Assembly: GCF_003254395.2 (NCBI RefSeq)
Contig: NC_037652.1
Coordinates: 6,147,501-6,211,500 of the forward strand
Direction of reading: 5' to 3'
DNA length: 64,000 nucleotides
From: Apis mellifera
Lineage: Eukaryota; Arthropoda; Insecta; Hymenoptera; Apidae
The notes below the pieces were generated by a model, which saw only the letters and a program-made list of their open reading frames with translations, had not been told where the DNA came from and made no database searches. Made by a program: the position numbers and the translations under genes. Below, piece after piece: positions 40,001 to 49,536 of this stretch. How positions within the stretch are numbered: the first letter of the stretch is position 1; every line of letters begins with the position of its first letter.

Positions 40001-40772
40001 TCTTCTTTCTTTTTTCGCCTTTTTGCTTTTCGTTGATCATTCGCCTGTTTGATCGACTTCGTTCTTCGTTCCATTTTCTACCTTTAAGTAATCGAAATCG
40101 TAAAGTTTATCGTTCTAAAGAAATCAATTTTTCCGCGAGTAGTTTCGCAATAAGTTCAATCCACTTGAGAAAATTGAATAATAAATAAAATAGTTTCGAT
40201 AAAATTCAATATTCTTCTCCGTTGAATTAATTATCAAAATTTCAGGTATAAATTTCGAATGTACATTCCATTATTCATCTCGACCGATGAAGATTACAAA
40301 AATTCCAAAAAAACTTTGTCCAAGTTCACTTTGAGCAAATTGAATAATAAGTAACATAATAAATAAAACAATTCTTCAACTAGACTAGATCTAAAGATAT
40401 AATCGCGATCTATCAATATCTCATCATCTTCTTCTTTGAATCCATTATCAATCGAATGAAAATTTCATAAAGATATCAATTCGAAATGTTATTCGTCTCA
40501 AGCGAGATGTATAAAAGTTTGAATAAGGAAAGCGAAAAATCGGGGGTAACGTTGTTGCAGGTCCGCCGAGGGATTGCAAGGTGGGAGAATGGGGCCCGTG
40601 GAGCGCGTGCAGTCGTAGCTGCGGGGTAGGTGAGACGCAGAGGACGCGGAAGGTCACGATAAAACCGCGGCGTGGCGGTTCGTCGTGTCCACCCTTGAAG
40701 GAGACCAAGTGGTGCGGAAGCGCGAGCCCCTGCACCGACGGCAAATCCATCCTGGACAGCTATCAATGGTAG
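1540..40772 (+). CDS. Secreted spondin-domain protein with one C-terminal TSP1 repeat (3' part of gene)
   Basis: Five exons (1540-1853, 2389-2568, 30488-30660, 39228-39598, 40561-40772) join in frame at GT-AG introns of 535, 27,919, 8,567 and 962 bp and encode the last 415 residues. Seen: the second half of a Spondin_N domain (DWFVGLDSFQLC, then GGTDNGFTFT, then FYYPNLPRLPPIATLTF), an acidic segment, a basic linker and one six-cysteine TSP1 repeat before the stop. Known of the family: spondins are extracellular matrix proteins that bind cells and other matrix components; vertebrate mindin has one spondin domain plus one TSP1, F-spondin has Reeler, spondin and six TSP1. The domain order here is nearest mindin, but the linker of roughly 170 residues is much longer. 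The first exon starts in phase 1, so the signal peptide and N-terminal half of the domain lie upstream of the window; whether a Reeler domain exists cannot be seen. The orthologue's exact name is not certain. Confidence 0.9.
1854..2388 (+). other. Intron of the spondin-like gene (535 bp)
   Basis: The donor is GTAATT and the acceptor follows a run ending cttttctcag. The intron contains poly-T and a short (TA)n tract near 2260-2277. I see no other feature in it. Confidence 0.85.
2389..2568 (+). CDS. Spondin-like gene, exon encoding the end of the Spondin_N domain
   Basis: Exactly 60 codons, phase 0 at both ends, flanked by acceptor ctcag and donor GTAAGT. It reads LDPLDGGTDNGFTFTAANWP and ends PPIATLTFTK. 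The DxGTDxGFTF segment and the SFYYPxLPxLPPIAxLTF segment are hallmarks of the last strands of spondin domains and follow directly from the previous exon's WVDTVTVE. Confidence 0.93.
3045..3250. repeat. Tandem repeat of about 65-70 bp, three copies
   Basis: The phrase atccattaattaaaattat recurs at about 3071, 3141 and 3205, each followed by atccattt/c and ccaactctccaattaaacat-like sequence. AT-rich, non-coding, inside the large intron. Confidence 0.8.
6436..7135 (-). pseudogene. Decayed mariner transposase (DD41D-type spacing)
   Basis: The remnant keeps the DDE catalytic core: first Asp in ILNDEAHFHLDG, second in WFQQDDATCHT, third in CDLTPLDFFLW. Forty-one residues separate the second Asp (first D of QQDD) from the Asp of PLDFFLW, which suggests the DD41D (rosa-like) group rather than classical DD34D mariners. 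Breaks seen: loss of most of the N-terminal half, a frame shift at the deletion point near 7110, and an in-frame TGA near 6914-6916 where relatives have Trp (WRGF-stop-AGD). The frame runs slightly past the left inverted repeat. Confidence 0.85.
6468..6487 (+). repeat. Left terminal inverted repeat of the mariner element
   Basis: Pairs with 7221-7240 with one mismatch over 20 bases. Preceded by TATAT. Confidence 0.88.
7221..7240 (+). repeat. Right terminal inverted repeat of the mariner element
   Basis: Reverse complement of the left end with one difference (C to G). Followed by TTATATA. Confidence 0.88.
8905..9292. repeat. Dispersed short repeat around gatggcgcaacgttgatc, four copies
   Basis: A block of about 40 bp (attcgaaatatgagaggcag, then atggcgcaacgttgatc) occurs at about 8905, 9017, 9109 and 9253. 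Spacers between copies are AT-rich with AATAAATAA words and differ in length (92-144 bp period). The conserved core is GC-rich and better preserved than the spacers. Confidence 0.85.
14401..15548. repeat. Tandem repeat, about 228 bp unit, five copies
   Basis: Units start at about 14,401, 14,634, 14,862, 15,090 and 15,316 (lengths 233, 228, 228, 226 and about 232). Each begins cagagtgttttattttaggg, includes caatattacaaagtggatcg, a variable (TA)n block and aataaaatccacgtgaagat, and ends near ctcattaacac. Copies differ by small indels and substitutions, so the array is not very recent. Confidence 0.93.
17336..18115. repeat. Tandem repeat, about 210-310 bp unit, three copies
   Basis: Copies start at tctccttgtctgctacc (17,336, 17,543 and 17,857). 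Each has a (GA)n stretch, then cctcgattcgatcncatcat, tatatgtcgaacgttattaa and ttaattgtgccgattaacgc. The middle copy carries an internal duplication of its last 57 or so bp (about 17,707-17,763 and 17,797-17,854), so a short unit was copied inside a longer one. Confidence 0.92.
20584..21135. repeat. Tandem repeat, 114-144 bp unit, four copies
   Basis: Units begin at ccaagatctcgaagatcc (20,623, 20,763, 20,907, 21,021) and include ccaagattccaaacatttcc and acaataaattactcattcgc followed by ggttcgtttgatcgaacgc. The array stays open in several frames and produces repetitive open frames that are not genes. Confidence 0.9.
25014..25047. repeat. (GA)n microsatellite
   Basis: About 34 bp of GA repeats with one GAAAG interruption, inside the large intron. 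Confidence 0.9.
27056..27080. repeat. (TTTA)n microsatellite
   Basis: Six TTTA units. Confidence 0.93.
27833..27846. promoter_or_regulatory. Palindromic homeodomain-type site in the large intron
   Basis: TCCAATTAATTGGA is a perfect 14-bp palindrome made of two inverted CAATTA cores, the sequence preferred by Q50 homeodomains. It lies in a complex, non-repetitive patch (about 27,780-27,930) that also has TTAATTAGAGATTATTA. Function is inferred. Confidence 0.35.
28370..28520. promoter_or_regulatory. Candidate intronic enhancer patch
   Basis: A balanced-composition stretch free of simple repeats, with clustered homeodomain-like cores (GCTAATTAAGG, CTAATTAATTG, CCAATTATGG, AATCGATTATC). It resembles conserved non-coding DNA. 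No cross-species comparison could be made. Confidence 0.3.
29440..30060. repeat. Degenerate tandem repeat, about 190-195 bp unit, three copies
   Basis: Diverged copies are recognised by tgatggcataca-like anchors at 29,513, 29,708 and 29,900, by atctggaatga words and by attcgaacgg/tttgaacgg words in the same order. The period is close to 195 bp. Divergence is high, so the duplication is old. Confidence 0.65.
30488..30660 (+). CDS. Spondin-like gene, exon encoding the acidic segment after the spondin domain
   Basis: The exon begins LREYTLTETYHEDDVEVEF and ends in DTQRYR, with donor GTACGT. The acceptor at gtgttacag is chosen because it puts LREY directly after TLTFTK, matching the family pattern in which a short V-x-L-R segment follows the spondin domain. 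The stronger-looking ttcttccag at about 30,402 opens a frame that stops after 16 codons. The exon has 57 codons plus two bases and finishes a shared Arg codon with the next exon. The sequence is rich in Asp and Glu and probably extended. Confidence 0.85.
32945..33175. repeat. Diverged two-copy direct repeat, about 142 bp apart
   Basis: tttaatatcgg at about 32,957 and 33,099 is followed in both places by tcgagatat/gatggatatc, cttttattaaga/cttttattagga and gaaaatttg. Non-coding. Confidence 0.55.
36493..36519. repeat. (TTA)n microsatellite
   Basis: About nine ATT/TTA units. Confidence 0.93.
36799..36826. promoter_or_regulatory. POU octamer next to a GC hairpin
   Basis: ATGCAAAT (36,799-36,806), the exact POU octamer, abuts GGCTCCC (36,807-36,813), which pairs with GGGAGCC (36,820-36,826) across a 6-base loop. 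Regulatory use is inferred. Confidence 0.3.
39228..39598 (+). CDS. Spondin-like gene, exon encoding the basic linker
   Basis: The first base completes AG|G (Arg), then the exon reads YWTTTGNGQTVTEVPRDNKA and continues for 123 codons, leaving one base before a GTAAGT donor. The segment has Pro/Lys-rich stretches, PYYQRYKQAEAQKAQIFEDI-like helical sequence, two potential N-glycosylation sites (NAT, NST), and a strongly basic end (HRLRMKHHRLTSKGKRLRTR). The basic end could bind sulphated glycans or be a processing site for furin-like proteases; that is inference. Other long open frames across this exon on both strands are shadows of its GC-rich codons. Confidence 0.88.
39599..40560 (+). other. 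Intron of the spondin-like gene (962 bp)
   Basis: The intron runs from donor GTAAGT to acceptor gttgttgcag. It contains a (TTTCG)n microsatellite at about 39,915-39,950 and AT-rich DNA; I see nothing else. Confidence 0.85.
39915..39950. repeat. (TTTCG)n microsatellite
   Basis: Six or so copies of the pentamer cgttt within the last intron of the spondin-like gene. Confidence 0.95.
40561..40772 (+). CDS. Spondin-like gene, terminal exon encoding the TSP1 repeat
   Basis: Two bases complete an Arg codon, then 69 codons and a TAG stop. The TSP1 repeat starts at DCKVGEWGPWSACSRSCGVG and has six cysteines in the usual spacing. WGPW is a C-mannosylation motif, and CSRSCGVG fits the O-fucosylation consensus CxxSCxxG used by POFUT2 in the ER. 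The R-T-R-K layer for the CWR stack is present (QRTRKV). A short tail ends SYQW. It is the only TSP1 repeat, so the protein is not a full F-spondin-type six-repeat molecule at its C-terminus. Confidence 0.94.
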
Positions 40773-40953
40773 TCGTGGTGAAACGATCCCGCCAACGACG
40801 TACACGTCGACTCGAGATGATTTACCCCGAACGATCTGGAACAAGTGGAGGAGGAGGAGGATTGAGAGGGAGAAGGAGGGGGGCCCTGCCTGGGGGAAGG
40901 ATACCTAAGGCGAAGACGGGCGGATCGTTACCAGCGGCCCGCTGGATTGCGTC

Positions 40954-40959
40954 AATAAA
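40954..40959 (+). terminator. Candidate poly(A) signal, proximal, spondin-like gene
   Basis: Canonical AATAAA 182 bp after the stop codon; this is the nearest canonical hexamer I found. Use cannot be shown from sequence. Confidence 0.45.
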
Positions 40960-43209
40960 ACGTCTAAACGTAGTCGTGTAGCGCCAAAGATTTCGCGGGG
41001 GTGGAGAGACGCGTCGATATTGTGTCCGTCGACGATCGATCGAGAATTGGATTATTCGTTACCCCCGTCGACAGTTTTTCGTTCGTTACGTTGCTCGTAT
41101 CGTATATGAAATTGATTATTCCTCTCTTCCTCAAGGCTGGAGATAATTTTTTTTTCTTTAAGTTTTCCTTAAGCAAGGTGAGAAGTTGGATTTTTCAAGG
41201 AAGAAATATCGCGCTGAAGATTGGCCTAGTCGAGTAATTCTGTACGACCTCGTTCGTGATTGTTCAGATCGAATCGAGAGCGATTTAGGAAAGTATTTGA
41301 ACATTTCTTTTTTTAAAAATCGGAGAATTCCTTACAATATCTATAACGATTAGATTGCGAATTTTTATGCAAATTTCGTATTTTTCATTTTGCAAAATAC
41401 TACATATTTATATTTCCATTAATTTAGGATATTTGAATTGCGTTCTGAACTGCTGCACAAAAATCCGCAGTCTATCACCGATGATATATTCCCTATAAAA
41501 TATATAAATTGATAAGCAATCCTAGAAAAAAAAACTTTTCCTCTAACGACCGTTCAAACGCTTTCCCTGGTCACTGTACATATTTTCCGCGTTCTTTCGG
41601 CGAGAGGAAAGCACGAGTCGAGTGTATCAAAAACAGGACGAACGAGGGATCGATTGGAGGATCCTTTTCAACGGTCCTCGATCGATCGCCAATTCTCCTT
41701 GCGCGATATTTCTTTATGTACCGACCGAGCAGCAAACTCTCGGGGAAACCTCGTATCGTCCGCCGATCCGTAGCTTCCACCCCCTCCCTTCCACCTCGAG
41801 TTAGCGCTCAGGTCCGCGGGTGTTGTATCGGCGCGCCATCCTCTCCCCTTGCGCAACTTGAAAAAGAGGGGACGAAGAGGAGGGACGAACGTTTTCCCCT
41901 GTTTATTCATCGTGCTCGGCTCGAACGATCGAGAAGAAAACGAGAGACTACGAGAAATCTGGAATTCTCAGATTATCCAGCTAGGAATAAAGAATAAAGT
42001 TTCCGAAACGAACAGGGATCCGAAAAACTCGAGAGCGTCCCACGCGGGAGGAAAAGAGGAAGGAAGAAAGGAGGAGGGGAAAATTAAGGAGGAAGGAAGT
42101 GGAAGAGAGTTTTGCCGAAGGTTCGAAAAATTGCCGACAATTCCCCGGAGCCGAGGCGTTGAACGCAATTAGCCGGCGACCGGTCGGTTGCACGAGGGAA
42201 ACACCTCGTCTCGACCAGTGTGTGCGCGTGTATGTGTGTATGCATGGACGACGTGTGTACGTGTGACGAATGAAGAAAGGGAGAGCGGATGGGAAAGTTT
42301 GGTCCGTGGAAAATCCAACGGGTGGTTCGCGTGTCGATCGACGGTCTTAAGGAGGCTTAAGTCCCCGTTTCCCTGGATATCCTTTCATCCGCAACTAGCT
42401 TTGCATTTTCTTCTTCTAAACTCCCTGTCCCGGGGCACGCGTGTTTTCGCGAGCTGGGAAACTTTATTGATTCTTGGTACGCCGGGTGTACTGCAAGTTT
42501 CGGGGCGAGGAATTGGAGAATTGTGCGTTTTTCTTTTCTTTTCTTTTTTTTTTGAGCGAGAGAAAAAGGAGGAGGTTTGAAAAAAAGCGTGAGCGGTTGA
42601 AATCGATGGTTAGAATCGCCGAATTTATAGACACGGGTTGCTACGCTGCTTCTACGGTTCTATTAACCTTTTAACCGAGTGCACTCCTCGTTCGAGTGGT
42701 GTTCGTTCGTTTTTTTTTATTCGAAGAATTTATCGATCCGGCGCCCTCCTTTCCCACGTTTCCACGTGGATAGAAATTCCGTGAAAATTTGAGGATAACT
42801 CTGAAGAATCGTTAGTTGAGAGTTATTTTTCGTGGACACTGCTCCGAGAGAAATATCATCATTCGCGAAAAATTGTCTCTCGAGAACGATTCTTGAGAAT
42901 TTTATTCTCGAATAATATATATATATACTCGTTGTCGTATTTCGTTATTAATTTAACTCGATTGTTCATAGTTGTGTATAATACACGGTTAAAGGGTTAA
43001 AAAAAGCGTTCCCCCTAAAAAATCAATATCGACGCGGGAAAGAGATGCCCGTGCCACCCCTGTCGAATTCACACAAAGTGGAAAGAGGAAGAACAAAGTA
43101 AAACCGATTTCGAAGAAAAAGAAGATTTCGATTTTCCCGCGAAATGATCTTTTCGTTCGCGTCAAGTGCTAACCCGTTCTCGTAAATAAGAGGAATTTTT
43201 ATAAAGACT

Positions 43210-43210
43210 A

Positions 43211-43249
<39 letters not shown>
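43210..43249. repeat. (AG)n microsatellite
   Basis: About 40 bp of AG with one AAAG interruption. Confidence 0.95.
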
Positions 43250-43996
43250 CAAAAGAAAAGAAAAAAGAAAAGATATCATCAGGTGCGTCTTAGGTGAGTG
43301 TATTATATCTTTAGGCGTAAATTTAACGATAATAATTAACAACTAACGTTTAATCGTAAATTCGTTAATTAATAGGCTCTTGGTTATTAATGGCGCCCGC
43401 GAAGGGATATGCGCAACGGCTTGTCCTCCTCGCGTATATTGTAATATTTAATGTAACGAGCGACGCTGCAATTATGTCCGTCGAGGGACAATGCTCGTCG
43501 TCGTGCGTGGTCATCAAGAAGTATCGTTTCGAGTAATTAAGAACGATCAAAGGGGGAAAAAGAAAAGGGTTCGTTTCGACTCGAGGGGGCGCGCTCGTTC
43601 GTAATTTCTTTTTTTGATCGAGTTGTTCGAGCAACGCGAATTCTCAAATTCCTAGAAGAAATCGTTTCGATTATTGATTGATTAGAATTTAAAAAAAAAA
43701 AAAAGAAAGGAAGAAAGAAGAAGAAAAATGGAAGAGAAGAATCAATATAGAGAGAGTACAAAAAAAGAAAAAAAGAAAAGAAACAGTTGTCGAGATTTTG
43801 TAGAAAAGTTCGACTACGGACTACGGTGTTACGATTCGCGAAATAAACAGAGGGAAAACATTTTCGCGAGCTTAATCCATAGAACGAGAAAGTTGTTCGG
43901 TGGATCGTGAAATTTCTCGCGGTACAATGCGTGCCGATAGAAACACCGTTGAAAAAGAGAGAGAGAGGGTGGAGGGCCTTTTCATTTCAAACCTGT

Positions 43997-44009
43997 GAAA
44001 GAAGAAGAA

Positions 44010-44044
<35 letters not shown>

Positions 44045-44062
44045 GGAGGAAGAAGAAGAAGG
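43997..44062. repeat. (GAA)n / purine-rich microsatellite
   Basis: A run of GAA with GAG interruptions in the second half, all purine on the plus strand for about 66 bp. Confidence 0.95.
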
Positions 44063-44665
44063 ACCAAGCCGTCGCAGTTTTAGCAGCATTAAGGATGAAC
44101 GTTTTATAAACTAAACGCTCGAGGGGACGCTTTCTTAACGAAAGTTTTCAACGACAAGGGGGGAGAGAAGGAGCAGTTGTACTTTGCCTAAGAAATAAAA
44201 GCGCGAGATAACAAGAGAGGAGGATGTTACCAAAGAGACGCCCGTATAAATGTGTATCTTATCCTTTCCCACTGTCTTTCCTTCCTTCCTTTCTTCTTTT
44301 CTTCCTTTCTTCCTTCCAAACTCCTTCCCTCGAAAAACTTTTCCCCTTGAATCTTTCGATTCGAAGCTATACTTAATTACGACGTACTTCTATTCTTCTG
44401 TTCTATTTCCCTTCCTCCTCTCGCGAATACGCTTCTTCCTCTCTTTCTCTCTTCTCCCTGAACGGTTCACGGAAGACAATGACAAATCAATGAGAGGGGG
44501 CGACTAAGGTAAGGAAAGGAGGATGATTCTGTACAAGTCACTGTGCATTCTAGCCTCTAAGGATCTAGCCGATAGGATTAGCCGTTAAGCGAGGAAAAAA
44601 GGAAGAGAAAAAAAAAAAAAAAAAAAAACATGTAGCAATGTATAACACATAAGTTTATATTACAT

Positions 44666-44671
44666 AATAAA
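44666..44671 (+). terminator. Candidate poly(A) signal, distal, spondin-like gene
   Basis: AATAAA within an AT-rich stretch, with a second AATAAA at 44,742-44,747. It could end a long 3' UTR of about 3.9 kb or belong to something else. Confidence 0.3.
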
Positions 44672-45099
44672 ATCTGTCGATAAAATCCGTTCGAACGATA
44701 TTTTTCACTTGTGACGTATGATGAATGGTATTCGTATTCGTAATAAAGTAGCTACTATTTCAGGAATCATTCGTGTACAATTTTCGTATTTCCTTCCCAC
44801 ATATTCTGAACGCTTATGAAACAAGCAAGTAGAAGAAAAAAATGTCTCCGTTGTGTTCTCCAGATTTTCGCAACAGTTCGAGAGATCGATCCAAAATCTA
44901 TATAATAAAAGAAATTTTTCTTTGAAAAATCCATTTATTTCGAACTACTCACACTTTCCTCTAATCCTTCCCCTTTCAAAATAAAATCCACGAATTATCC
45001 TAGAGAAATAATACAATGATCTATAACATTCACGTTTAAAAAAAAGAACCGCTAGAAAAATTAGCAAATAAAGCGAACCTTCTCGGATAACGTTCTCCC

Positions 45100-45144
45100 T
45101 CCCTCTTTCTCTTTCTCTTTCTCTTTCTCTCTCTCTCTCTCTCT
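45100..45144. repeat. (TTTCTC)n / (TC)n microsatellite
   Basis: Several TTTCTC hexamers pass into a pure (TC)n run. Confidence 0.92.
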
Positions 45145-47907
45145 GTTAACGATCCTATCCCTCTTCGCAACCCAACCGACAATATTAATAATCGTCCCGA
45201 CGGAGCAATTCCGCAGTCGGGAGGGAGAGCTGGCAGCGTTGGTTGTTATCACGCAACATTACCCGAAAATAAAGGACGCGGTGCGGTTTGCCTCGAGAGA
45301 AGGAGAAGAGAGAGGGAGAGAGAGAGAGTAGGGATAGGTAGCAGGAATACAATACTTGGAAGGCGTTGTTGGAACCCTTCGACCGGGTGAGGAGGGTGGG
45401 AACCCAGCAGCAACCCCTCGACTTCCGAGAACGAGACGAGTGCAATGATGCTGCACCGATCCTCCTTTTCTTTTTACCGAACCTATCTTTATCTCCCCGA
45501 GTTAATCGCATTAATGTCGCTCGTTTCTTTATTTCGGCAGAGCTCTTTTCGCCGGCGCTTACTCGCCGAGATATTTATTCCCTCGCCAACGAGATTAATC
45601 GTTGCGTAATGGATTTTTAAAATGCGAGGAAGGGAGGGAGGGTCTTTTAGAAATTTTCGTGTTCAAATCTTAAATTAGGGAGGAGAAATAATCGATTGCG
45701 TGCGATATAGAATTTTAAATTCTAATTATTTGGATAAACAAGAGAGTTGTTACGTGTAAGAAATTCTGTTTATTTTGTCGATTAATTAGATCTATTATCT
45801 CAGAAATAAATTATTTGATTAACGAACGAGTAAAAAAATTCGAGAAGATCGGAGGATGGATTGAAACGGGGATATAAATCGGGTCGATGGATTTCGCTCG
45901 CCAAAATCTACAATCTATTGTTCCGAAGTTTCTAACTCGACAGTGCAAATGTTTAAACGAGAGGAGAATCAAAGGATCGAGGATATGTCTTCCGGCTTGT
46001 TAGACCAACCCTCGACGCGTAAATGTTTCCAGAGCCGGGCCTCGTCCAGGAACGTTTCTCTCTCTCCCTTTCCTTCGACAAGACGAGAATTAATTGTATT
46101 AACGTTTTAATTAATCAAGCTTGGACCCCCTGAAAGAGAAAGAGAAACGAAGACAGTTGCCAAAGATGACGGAACCGTCCCTCTCTCCCTCCTCCTCTTC
46201 CTCTTCCTCTTCCTCGTTGAAGGAGGGGTTGAAACGTCGATTGAAACGAAGCTTCTCTCGTTAGCGTGTTTATCTTACTTTCGTCGATCTTTCGCCGGGA
46301 GATAAACGTAGCTTTATTAGAGAAACTTAAAGAAAATAGGCGCGGAAGTTTGCTTCTTGCTGCCTCTCGAGATTCGAGAGGAACGAGATGGATGTTCCGG
46401 GGACGTGGATTTGACTAGCCGCTCCTCGGTTGGTTAATGAAACGGAAACACTTTTGAACGGTGGAGAAACATTTTCCTCGATTTCGTAAATGTAATTAAC
46501 GAAAATATTAATATCGAAGCTTCGCCTTTCTCGTGAAAATTATCCAATTTTGCATACGACTTTGCAACTTTGGTTATTCGTTACCAGAAATCTAGGAAAT
46601 TTGTCTTTTCGTATTTCGAATCCCTAAACATCGATTTCGATGTACATAAACATTCATTCATATCATGAACCATCACGTCGATCTTTTTTTTAAAAGAAAT
46701 TGAACATGATCCCAGAAGAGAGACAGAGAGAACATAAAAATTAAAACGTTTAATTCTTAAATAAATGTAAAAATACTTTTTTCAAAAACTTGTATCGTAC
46801 GAATTCGTGACAAACTTTACCATTCCTGTTCCGACCAGGTGCCAATTAAAAACGATCGTTCCACTCGTTTCGACGCGCGTGCACGTGGTAGATTAGACCC
46901 GTTAAAACCGCGATTCAAACGAGAGATAATTGAGCGTGAAGAGGTTGAGGGGGGGATGACGATAATGGTGGAAGACGCGCGACTCGTATAGCTGGATCTT
47001 TCCTCGTGCTAGACGTTGTAATTGAGATATTGTCAGTGGGACACGTGCGCCTGGTTAGAGGCTAAGACACTCGGAAGGTTCATAAAATTAATAACCCATA
47101 AATCCAAGGGAATATCGCCGAGAAAATTGGCCGAACATATATTACAGCCGGTGTGCCCCGCCCCTCCACGATCCGCCCCTTTCCATCCCTCGTATTCGAC
47201 GGCGAGAGAAACTTTGCGCTCGATGGGGCTGATGCAAAGGAGGAAGGTACGTGTTTTTTCCTTCCTTTTTTTTTTTTTTCATGAAGATGACGTCTCGATA
47301 TGAATTGTAAACCATTCTTTTTCACGATTATAATGCTATATATTTTTTATAAAAATAGAAATTTGAACGAATCGCGTTAAAAGTTGTTCGTGGAAATAAA
47401 TTTAGGATAAATCTTCTAAAATTGAGAAAGGTCTAAAGAAAAACGTGATCTATGTAAAATGGATCTGCTTATAAATATAAATTAAATCGAAAAGAATCGA
47501 AAATTGGAATTAATTTCAAAGCTCTGCAAATAATTAGGAGACAAAAGAATGACAATTTCTTAAAAAGCGACTCCATTCCCTGGGATTCGCCGCAAGAAGC
47601 TCCGTTTAGAAATTCATTTACGAAAAATGGTATCAAATTGGAGCAGAATTTGGATTAATTTCGGGGAAAAGGGGAATTAACAGCGAGAATTGTTAATGGC
47701 GCGGATATATCGACTCGTTCTACTACTTGGGGCGCGCGGAAGGAACGTGAGAATCAATGTTTAGTCTGCAAACAACACTGTACACTGCTGCGTTACTCGC
47801 AGCTTGCATCTGTTACGATCACATTGTTCTAAACAATGCCCAGAGGTCTCGCTGCTCTCAATCAGACGGTGTGTAACTATCCGCCAGGGTTACTTCCTGC
47901 CCTTCCG

Positions 47908-47909
<2 letters not shown>

Positions 47910-47997
<88 letters not shown>
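47910..47997. repeat. (TC)n microsatellite, about 44 units
   Basis: An uninterrupted 88-bp run of TC dinucleotides, the longest perfect simple repeat in the window. Confidence 0.98.
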
Positions 47998-48000
<3 letters not shown>

Positions 48001-49458
48001 CCATCCCGCGTTGCACTAGGTATTCAGGAGTGTTTTCGAAGCGGAGAGGCCGCCACCATTGTTTATCCAATCTACGAAAATCTGATCCGCTGTAAAACGC
48101 TCTTACGTTCCTTCCAGTAGTTCGAACTTTAATTTGGCCAGGCGTCTCGTGAATGATTGAGGATCCTGCAGCGAGAGACGGGCAAGTTCTCGTTTATAAG
48201 TAAGTAGATGTCGGTAAAAAAAATTTATTTATTATCATCGCAAGTTTCACACGTACCATTGGGATTTTTTTTTTTTCCGTGTAAATCAATGGATATCTTT
48301 GAATCTAAAAATTAGAAACAGATCCGCTACAAGATCGATTTCGGTTGCTCGGCGAAATAAGATACGAAAAACTATAAATTAAGTCAAGTTGCTCGAGGCT
48401 TAAATTTCCGAAAGTGGAGCACGTTCAATCACTTTGTACTTGCTTTAAATCCCAGTCACGAACCCTTAAACTGCACAAGACTCTCAATTCTCAAGATAAG
48501 ACAGAAATCGGACGTAAAAGCTCGGGAGGAAGAAAATGGATATTTGGATATTTCTGCCAAAAAATTCGGATTTCGTGAAACGGAATTTGGAAATCACGCT
48601 CGAAGCTTATCGAAATCGCTGTTCACAGGGAGCAAACAACGGGGGATGTCGACGTTTCCATGATGCAAGTCTCGGTTTCTTGCCCTCCTCCGTTCCTCCG
48701 TTGTTTCGTAGGAACTCGAGTTGCTCGAGTCAACAGTTAACGATAAGTCAAACACGCTCCACTATCCGTTCGCTTTGACTTTGCATTCCAATCGGTTCGT
48801 TCGCAAATGCCTTTTGCGAGGCAAAGACAAACCGGGTCAGAGTTCGGGACGGAAGAGGGAAGAGGAGGAGCAGAAGAAGAAGAAAGAATCCGGCAAAGTT
48901 GAGAGCCACGCTTCTGTAATAATAATATTTCGTAATATTTCGAGAATTTAAGCAGTCAGGGGAGGGGGTAAGAAAAAAATATCTCAAAGAATTCTGAAGG
49001 ATTAAAGAAGAATCCCGGGATAAGGAAGGAAGCGAATATTTCGACGAGGAAAATTCTTTCTACGCAATCCAAATATTCTCGATCGAGCTATAATATTAAT
49101 CGAAAGGATCCAACGTTTGCCCGAATATATCGTCTTTCAAATATTTGCATCCCCCTCCCCTCACCCCCACGCGAAAGGGTATCGATCGAGAAAATATAAA
49201 ATCGAGTTCCACATCGGGAGGAATGGGCCTCGAATTCCTTCCACGATAATCTTCCACGAACCTCGTCATTCCATCATCGTCCTCCGGTAAACTTTCCAAT
49301 AGAAATATCCCGATAGATATTTCCCTCCCCTCTACACCTCTACGCTCTGCTCCTATAATACGCGTCCCCCTGCATAGGAAATTCATAAGATGCTCGATGC
49401 CTCGGTTGAAAAACATTTTCCAAACATACGTGCGGGTGTGTACAGGATATACGCGTCG

Positions 49459-49461
<3 letters not shown>

Positions 49462-49532
<71 letters not shown>
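49462..49532. repeat. (GA)n microsatellite, about 35 units
   Basis: An uninterrupted run of about 71 bp, complementary to the (TC)n tract 1.5 kb upstream. Confidence 0.98.

Positions 49533-49536
<4 letters not shown>

Larger units (their letters stand above)
40773..44760 (+). other. 3' UTR and downstream DNA of the spondin-like gene
   Basis: No supported coding region. AATAAA signals occur at 40,954-40,959 (182 bp after the stop) and, much later, at 44,666-44,671 and 44,742-44,747. Either a short or a roughly 4-kb 3' UTR is possible. The region has (AG)n near 43,210-43,249 and a (GAA)n tract at 43,997-44,062. Confidence 0.5.

Noticed and set aside
47804..48120. Leu-Ser-rich open frames
   Set aside because: They arise from the (TC)n microsatellite.
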